From Streptomyces endophytica (GTDB lineage: Bacteria; Actinomycetota; Actinomycetes; Streptomycetales; Streptomycetaceae): 64,000 nucleotides of DNA. The DNA lies in the NCBI RefSeq assembly GCF_026153355.1, contig NZ_CP110636.1, positions 4,340,001 to 4,404,000 on the forward strand. Reading direction: 5' to 3'. Shown piece after piece: positions 60,483-64,000 of the stretch. A program made the position numbers and the translations under genes. The notes beneath the pieces are model-generated. The model saw only the letters and a list, made by a program, of their open reading frames with translations, had not been told where the DNA came from and did not search any database. The number at the start of each line of letters is the position of its first letter. Positions within the stretch are counted from its first letter, which is position 1.

Positions 60483-60767
60483 GGAACCGCACCCGGGGGC
60501 GCGTCCCGGGCGCCGGGGAGTGTCCGTGAGATCCCGGTCTCTCCCCGGCGGATCCGGCGGCCCGTCAGCTGTCCGGAAGCCCTCCCTCCGGAAACTTCCG
60601 CTCCGTCAACTCCCCCTGGGACACGGCCTGTAGGTGACATTCCGTATGGTGTGCGTCAACGTCATGGCGAGGCAGGTGAATCCGTTGACCGGTCTGCACG
60701 CGTGTCCTCCAAGAGAGATAGGGTTACCCTGCCCGGGCCGGGTGCCCTCGTAAGGGTGGGGAGAGTC
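60483..60767. other. 285-nt gap upstream of the small conserved protein
   Basis: Includes a possible hairpin after the esterase stop (cccggg-N7-cccggg at about 60492-60510). tagggt (60719-60724) is a good Streptomyces -10, embedded in aggg-tta-ccct, but no -35 at the right spacing is convincing. No open frame recognised. Confidence 0.4.
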
Positions 60768-61031
60768 ATGGAACAGATAACAGTGCGTAGCAGGGCCAGA
60801 GTCCCTGCGATCAATTGCGGGAGCGGTGCGTCCAGTGCGCGCCTCGACCGCCACCTCGCGGTGCTGGGTGGCCCCGCCATCCCGCAGCGGGAGGCGGAAG
60901 GCGCGACCTCGCTGATGCAGGAGCTCACGGCGCGCGACCACCTGCGGACGAGGAACGGCCGCGGCGCCAGGGTGTCGCTGTTCGCACCGCTGCGCAGGCT
61001 GCGGCGCTCGCTCTTCGGCGGACACGGCTGA
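60768..61031 (+). CDS. Small conserved actinobacterial protein of unknown function
   Basis: 87 aa, ATG with ggggag 5 nt upstream. Begins MEQITVRSRARVPAINCGSG. The middle is a helical segment (RLDRHLAVLGGPAIPQREA, then MQELTARDH), and the end is Arg-rich (LRRLRRSLFGGHG). One Cys. I have an impression of close homologues in other Streptomyces but cannot check. Its own terminator at 61094 confirms a discrete transcript. No TM or signal peptide. Confidence 0.7.
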   Translation: MEQITVRSRARVPAINCGSGASSARLDRHLAVLGGPAIPQREAEGATSLMQELTARDHLRTRNGRGARVSLFAPLRRLRRSLFGGHG

Positions 61032-61093
61032 GCCGTTCGTCACACGGCACCTCGGGCGGCCGGCCCGTCCCCGCCCGGCCGGTCCGCTCCCGA

Positions 61094-61124
61094 CCACCCG
61101 TCACGACGTGACGGGTGGTTTTTT
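61094..61124 (+). terminator. Canonical intrinsic terminator, T6 tail
   Basis: ccacccgtcac / gtgacgggtgg (61094-61104 with 61108-61118), 3-nt loop, then six T. The cleanest Rho-independent terminator in the window; it ends the small-protein transcript. Confidence 0.9.
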
Positions 61125-61225
61125 CGTGCCCGCCCGCCCGCCGCAGCGCACCGGGACCTCCCGCCGGCACCGCCCCGCCCCGCGTACCGCGCACGTCACT
61201 AGGATGGTGACGAGGTGATCGATCC

Positions 61226-61954
61226 ATGGCAGCAAGCGGCCGCGCGGCCGTACCCGAGGTGATCTGGGCGCGCCCCGAGCGGGCCGGCCGCGGCCCCCGG
61301 CCCGCCTTCACCCGTGACGAGATCGCCGCGGCCGCGGTGCGGATCGCCGACGAGTCCGGGCTCGCGGCGGTCTCCATGCGGCGGGTGGCGACCGCGGTCG
61401 GCTGCGGCACCATGTCGCTCTACAACTACGTCCCCGGCAAGGACGATCTGATCGACCTCATGGTCGACCTGGCCGTCGGCGAATACCGGCTGCCCGACCG
61501 CCCGTCCGGCGACTGGCGCGCCGACCTGCTCCACCTCGCCCGCCAGGCACGCGCGATGATGCGCCGGCACCCCTGGCTGCCGGGCGCCGTGCTGTCCCAC
61601 ACCTCCCTCGGGCCCAACGCGCTGCGCTACATGGAGCACTGCCTCGCCGTACTGGAGGACTCCGGGCTCGATGACGCGCTCAAGCTCGAACTGATCTCGA
61701 TGCTCAACGGCACCGTCATCGCCATGGCCTCCGCCGAGCAGGCGGCCGCCGAGCGCGCCAAGGAATCCGGCCACAGCCCGGAACAGCGACAGGCGGCCCA
61801 GGCCGGCTACCTGAAGTCGGCGGTGGCCACCGGGCAGTACCCGCTCGTCGCCCGGGTGCTGGCCGGCAGCGGACCGGTCGGCGACCCGGACGAGGTCTTC
61901 GCCCGGCTCATCGGCCGGGTCCTCGACGCCTACGCGGGCCCGGCGGCCGGGTAG
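61226..61954 (+). CDS. TetR-family regulator with TetR C-terminal domain
   Basis: 242 aa. HTH at about residues 30-70: FTRDEIAAAAVRIADESGLAAVSMRRVA and GCGTMSLYNYVPGKDDLIDLMVD. The YNYV/GKDDL form of the recognition helix, plus MMRRHPWLPGAVL in the C-terminal domain, places it with the tetracycline-repressor-like subgroup found in actinobacteria. No divergent target; monocistronic. Confidence 0.88.
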   Translation: MAASGRAAVPEVIWARPERAGRGPRPAFTRDEIAAAAVRIADESGLAAVSMRRVATAVGCGTMSLYNYVPGKDDLIDLMVDLAVGEYRLPDRPSGDWRADLLHLARQARAMMRRHPWLPGAVLSHTSLGPNALRYMEHCLAVLEDSGLDDALKLELISMLNGTVIAMASAEQAAAERAKESGHSPEQRQAAQAGYLKSAVATGQYPLVARVLAGSGPVGDPDEVFARLIGRVLDAYAGPAAG

Positions 61955-61964
61955 CCGCGGGCCG

Positions 61965-62004
61965 GGTGCCCACGGCGGCGAACGGGCACCGGCGAACGGG
62001 CACC
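61965..62004. terminator. Hairpin plus 14-bp tandem repeat between convergent genes
   Basis: ggtgccc (61965-61971) pairs with gggcacc (61984-61990). The unit ggcgaacgggcacc occurs twice in tandem (61977-61990, 61991-62004), so two alternative stems can form with the same 5' arm. Lies between stops at 61954 and 62031. Confidence 0.5.
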
Positions 62005-62030
62005 ACCCAAGGGCCACCGGCGCACGGCGG

Positions 62031-63308
62031 TCACACCAGGGCGAACTGCCCGTCCGGGCCCTCCTCGTGGTGGTCCAGCACGGACGCCGGGCGCCGGGCC
62101 GAGGACGGCGGGGGCAGCACGCCCGCGGCACGCAGCTCGACGGCCGGCAGCTGCGGCGCGTCCGCGGCGGCCGCCGCCAACTCAGCTTGTTCCGGCACCA
62201 GTTCGGCCATCAGGGCCAGGACGGTGATCAGCTCCAGCAGCTCCGAGGTCCACTCCCGCGGCCAGTCCGCGGGGCCCAGTGCGGCCAGCGAACCGGCCTC
62301 CGGCGGTGTCGCCGTACCGTCCTCCGCCCCGCCGGTGCGGCCGGCGAACCAGTCCGCCAGCACCCGCACCCCGCCCGCCGAGAAGTCCCAGGCGCCCTGC
62401 GGCACCGGGGAGATCCGCCCGCCGTCGCCGAGCAGCAGCGCCTCGTCCGCCGGCTCGTACGCCAGGGTCCGCGGCAGCCCGCGGGACGGGAGCGCGGCGC
62501 GGACGTACGGGCGGCGGCCGCCCGGCATCCGGGGCCGCCCGCCGGGTCCCGCGCAGCCCTCGGGCGGGCCGTCCCCGGGCACGTACGCGCCCCGGGTGGA
62601 CAGCCACAGCAGCCGCTCGCCCAGCGCCACGCCCCGCGTCCACACCCCGGCATCGGCGGTCAGCGGCACCACGGCGCCGTCGGGGGAGTGGCGGGCGCTC
62701 GCGGCCACCCAGGCGAGCAGTTCGGCCGGGTCCACCGGGCGGTCCAGCCGGCGGGCGAGCAGGGCGAGCAGCCCGGGGGCGAGGTTCGGCTCACGGCCGC
62801 CGGGCCGCCGGTAGAGCGGGTGGATCCGGCCGGGACGCCCGGCCGGTGACCGCCCGTCGGGCAGCAGCGCCGCGCACACCACCGCGGGCCCGGACGGCTG
62901 CGGCAGCCGGCCCGGCTCGACCGCGTACAGCTGCCGGGCGTCCGCCACCCGCCACAGCTCCGGCCGGGCCGCGTCGATCAGCCGGTGGTCGGGCAGCAGC
63001 CACTGCTGGTCGAACGGGCCGTGCTGGATCCGCACCGGCTCGGGGCACGGGCCGTCCGCGCGGTACAGCCGCCCGGTGGCGGTCCGCTGGCCCGGCAGCT
63101 GGCCGACCGCGGAGTACAGGGTCCGGGCCCGGGACGGCCGGAACAGCCGCTCGCGGGCCGCGGTGTCCTCGGCGGCCACCAGCGCCCGCCAACGGGCCCG
63201 CAGGGCCGCCGGATCCGGCGACCGGACCCAGGAACGGCCGAGCCGCAGCGGCGCCACGGACCACGGCATGAGATCGGACAGCCGTGGCGCGTCCTGCTTC
63301 GCCGTCAC
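62031..63308 (-). CDS. Stand-alone type ISP restriction-modification specificity-like protein
   Basis: 425 aa from GTG 63308 with a gggagggg site upstream. The front has PWSVAPLRLGRSWVRSPDPAAL and RLFRPSRARTLYSAVGQLPG. Next comes HGPFDQQWLLPDHRLIDAARPELW, close to the PFDxRWxY...RP.Y pattern of the LlaBIII-type ISP C-terminal domain. Then follow GRIHPLYRRP, DPAELLAWVAAS and VPLTADAGVWTRGVALGERLLWL. In true type ISP enzymes this domain recognises DNA behind helicase and methylase domains, none of which is present here or next door. So it may be a domesticated DNA-binding protein. The ~60-residue tail is acidic and Ala-rich. Confidence 0.6.
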   Translation of the reverse strand: MTAKQDAPRLSDLMPWSVAPLRLGRSWVRSPDPAALRARWRALVAAEDTAARERLFRPSRARTLYSAVGQLPGQRTATGRLYRADGPCPEPVRIQHGPFDQQWLLPDHRLIDAARPELWRVADARQLYAVEPGRLPQPSGPAVVCAALLPDGRSPAGRPGRIHPLYRRPGGREPNLAPGLLALLARRLDRPVDPAELLAWVAASARHSPDGAVVPLTADAGVWTRGVALGERLLWLSTRGAYVPGDGPPEGCAGPGGRPRMPGGRRPYVRAALPSRGLPRTLAYEPADEALLLGDGGRISPVPQGAWDFSAGGVRVLADWFAGRTGGAEDGTATPPEAGSLAALGPADWPREWTSELLELITVLALMAELVPEQAELAAAAADAPQLPAVELRAAGVLPPPSSARRPASVLDHHEEGPDGQFALV

Positions 63309-63487
63309 GCGGAGCCCCTCCCGGACCGTTCGGTTGACCCCGGCATGGTAGCGACGGCTCCCGCCGGTCCGCCCGGCCGGCCGGGCCTGATCCACCCTCC
63401 GGGGCGATCCCGACGCGGTCTTCCGCTTACTGATCTTGGCGGAGTACGGTCCTCGCCGTACGCCCGACGCCGCGGTGCGGACGTCGT

Positions 63488-63523
63488 CCTCCCCCGTGCC
63501 CGAACGGCGCGGGGGACCCCCAT
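63488..63523 (+). repeat. Palindromic repeat, copy D, in the MFS leader
   Basis: cctccccc-gtgcccgaacggcg-cgggggaccccca-t, ending 35 nt before the MFS start codon. Its right half is almost identical to copy E. Confidence 0.65.
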
Positions 63524-63558
63524 CGCGCCGGGACCTGCTCAGGGGAGGACCGACCGCC

Positions 63559-64000
63559 ATGACGGACACCACCTCCTCCACGCCTGAACGGCGCGGGGGT
63601 ACCCCCATCGGCAACCGGGCCGCCGCACGGCTGGACCGGCTGCCACCGTCCCGGTGGCACCGCCGGATCACCCTCGTCGTCGGCATCGGCGCCTTCTTCG
63701 ACCTCTACGAGATCTTCCTCGGCGGTGTGCTCGCCGCCGTCCTCGCCGAGCAGTGGCACCTCGGCCACACCGCGAAGTCCTGGGTGATCGCCGCCGGTTT
63801 CCTCGGCATGTTCGTCGGCGCGAACCTGCTCTCGGTGCTCGCCGACCGCCTGGGGCGGCGCCGGATGTTCCTGGTCAACCTCGGCGCCTACTCGGTGTTC
63901 TCGCTGGCCTCCGCCTTCGCCCCGGACCTGCCGTGGCTGCTGGCGCTGCGCTTCCTGGCGGGCCTCGGGCTGGGGCCGAACTCGTGCTGGTGGACACCTA
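63559..64000 (+). CDS. MFS transporter (metabolite:H+ symporter type), cut by window end
   Basis: ATG 63559 with ggggagga about 9 nt upstream. Residues 7-17 (STPERRGGTPI) are encoded by repeat copy E. TM1 starts at ITLVVGIGAFFDLYEIFLGG, whose FFDLYE motif is typical of sugar/organic-acid symporters. Motif A is LADRLGRRRMF. Just before the edge the frame slips at gggg 63972-63975: with one more G it would read LGLGAELVLVDTY. The rest of the gene is outside the window. A proton-coupled importer of an organic acid or sugar. Confidence 0.8.
   Translation, partial: MTDTTSSTPERRGGTPIGNRAAARLDRLPPSRWHRRITLVVGIGAFFDLYEIFLGGVLAAVLAEQWHLGHTAKSWVIAAGFLGMFVGANLLSVLADRLGRRRMFLVNLGAYSVFSLASAFAPDLPWLLALRFLAGLGLGPNSCWWTP
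63575..63607 (+). repeat. Palindromic repeat, copy E, inside the MFS coding start
   Basis: cctcca-cgcctgaacggcg-cgggggtaccccca-t. It shares gaacggcgcggggg and the cccccat end with copy D and lies wholly in frame with the MFS gene, adding about 11 residues. Confidence 0.65.

Noticed and set aside
1..64000. CRISPR arrays, tRNA or rRNA genes, prophage or integrative elements
   Set aside because: No regularly spaced repeats, no cloverleaf-like sequence with a recognisable T-arm, and no integrase, transposase or phage structural gene were found. A covariance-model tRNA search would settle the RNA part.

Overview
The window is high-GC actinobacterial chromosomal DNA, almost certainly Streptomyces. 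Reading frames show the strong G/C third-position bias of that genus. GTG and TTG starts are common, and the gene set is typical of it: streptogrisin proteases, a subtilisin inhibitor, a SepF-like protein, a DnaE2 mutasome, an AA10 oxidase with a LAETG sorting signal, and Tat and lipoprotein exports. I see no rRNA, tRNA, CRISPR array, transposase or phage gene. It reads as one ordinary chromosomal segment.

Layout. 1-6421: tail of an unknown gene, a PAP2-like membrane protein, a PIG-V-like membrane mannosyltransferase, a 14-TM MFS exporter, a glutaryl-CoA dehydrogenase-like flavoenzyme and a SepF-like protein. 6668-18370: a divergent uptake/oxidation cluster. The minus arm holds a luciferase-like oxidoreductase, a GNAT acetyltransferase and a solute-binding lipoprotein. 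The plus arm holds a permease, an FAD/NAD(P)-binding protein, a second permease, an ATPase, a second binding lipoprotein, two more luciferase-like enzymes and a DUF1684 protein. Nearly all stops and starts overlap by 4 nt. The logic resembles Bacillus systems that import S-modified cysteines, N-acetylate them and cleave the C-S bond with flavin monooxygenases. Here the GNAT and FAD genes are broken by copies of a 34-40 nt palindromic repeat. 18636-23544: two streptogrisin-type proteases (SprB- and SprD-like) around an SPFH protein, a metallophosphoesterase, and a subtilisin inhibitor with a Lys P1 residue. 23979-27069: TetR/short-chain dehydrogenase divergent pair, a SnoaL-like protein and an ABC-2/DUF3533-like membrane protein.

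27227-31964: an SOS box followed by dnaE2 and a Y-family polymerase-like gene that lacks catalytic residues (ImuB-like). 32000-36959: FMN-binding protein, secreted lipase, TetR/SRPBCC divergent pair, amino-acid permease/Lrp divergent pair. 37058-48710: LAETG-anchored LPMO, a methyltransferase-Nudix fusion, a double-GNAT protein, AsnB, GntR, DDAH, pirin, a GIDE-domain membrane protein, an XRE/DUF2690 protein, a Tat-exported TagC-like protein and a secreted SH3 protein. 48902-58589: an exopolysaccharide locus with a membrane-anchored GH39-like hydrolase facing a minus-strand run of acyltransferase, two GT2 glycosyltransferases, deacetylase, flippase, large polymerase-like membrane protein and a small membrane protein. 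58808-64000: DUF1275 protein, secreted SGNH esterase, a small conserved protein, TetR, a stand-alone type ISP specificity-like protein and the start of an MFS transporter.

Two sequence-level themes matter to any user. First, five copies of a 33-40 nt GC palindrome lie in or next to genes, and three of them break genes. Second, about eleven genes each lack exactly one base, nearly always in a run of G or C, so conserved protein ends fall out of frame. That pattern looks more like assembly or sequencing error than biology, and it should be settled before any of these genes is called a pseudogene.
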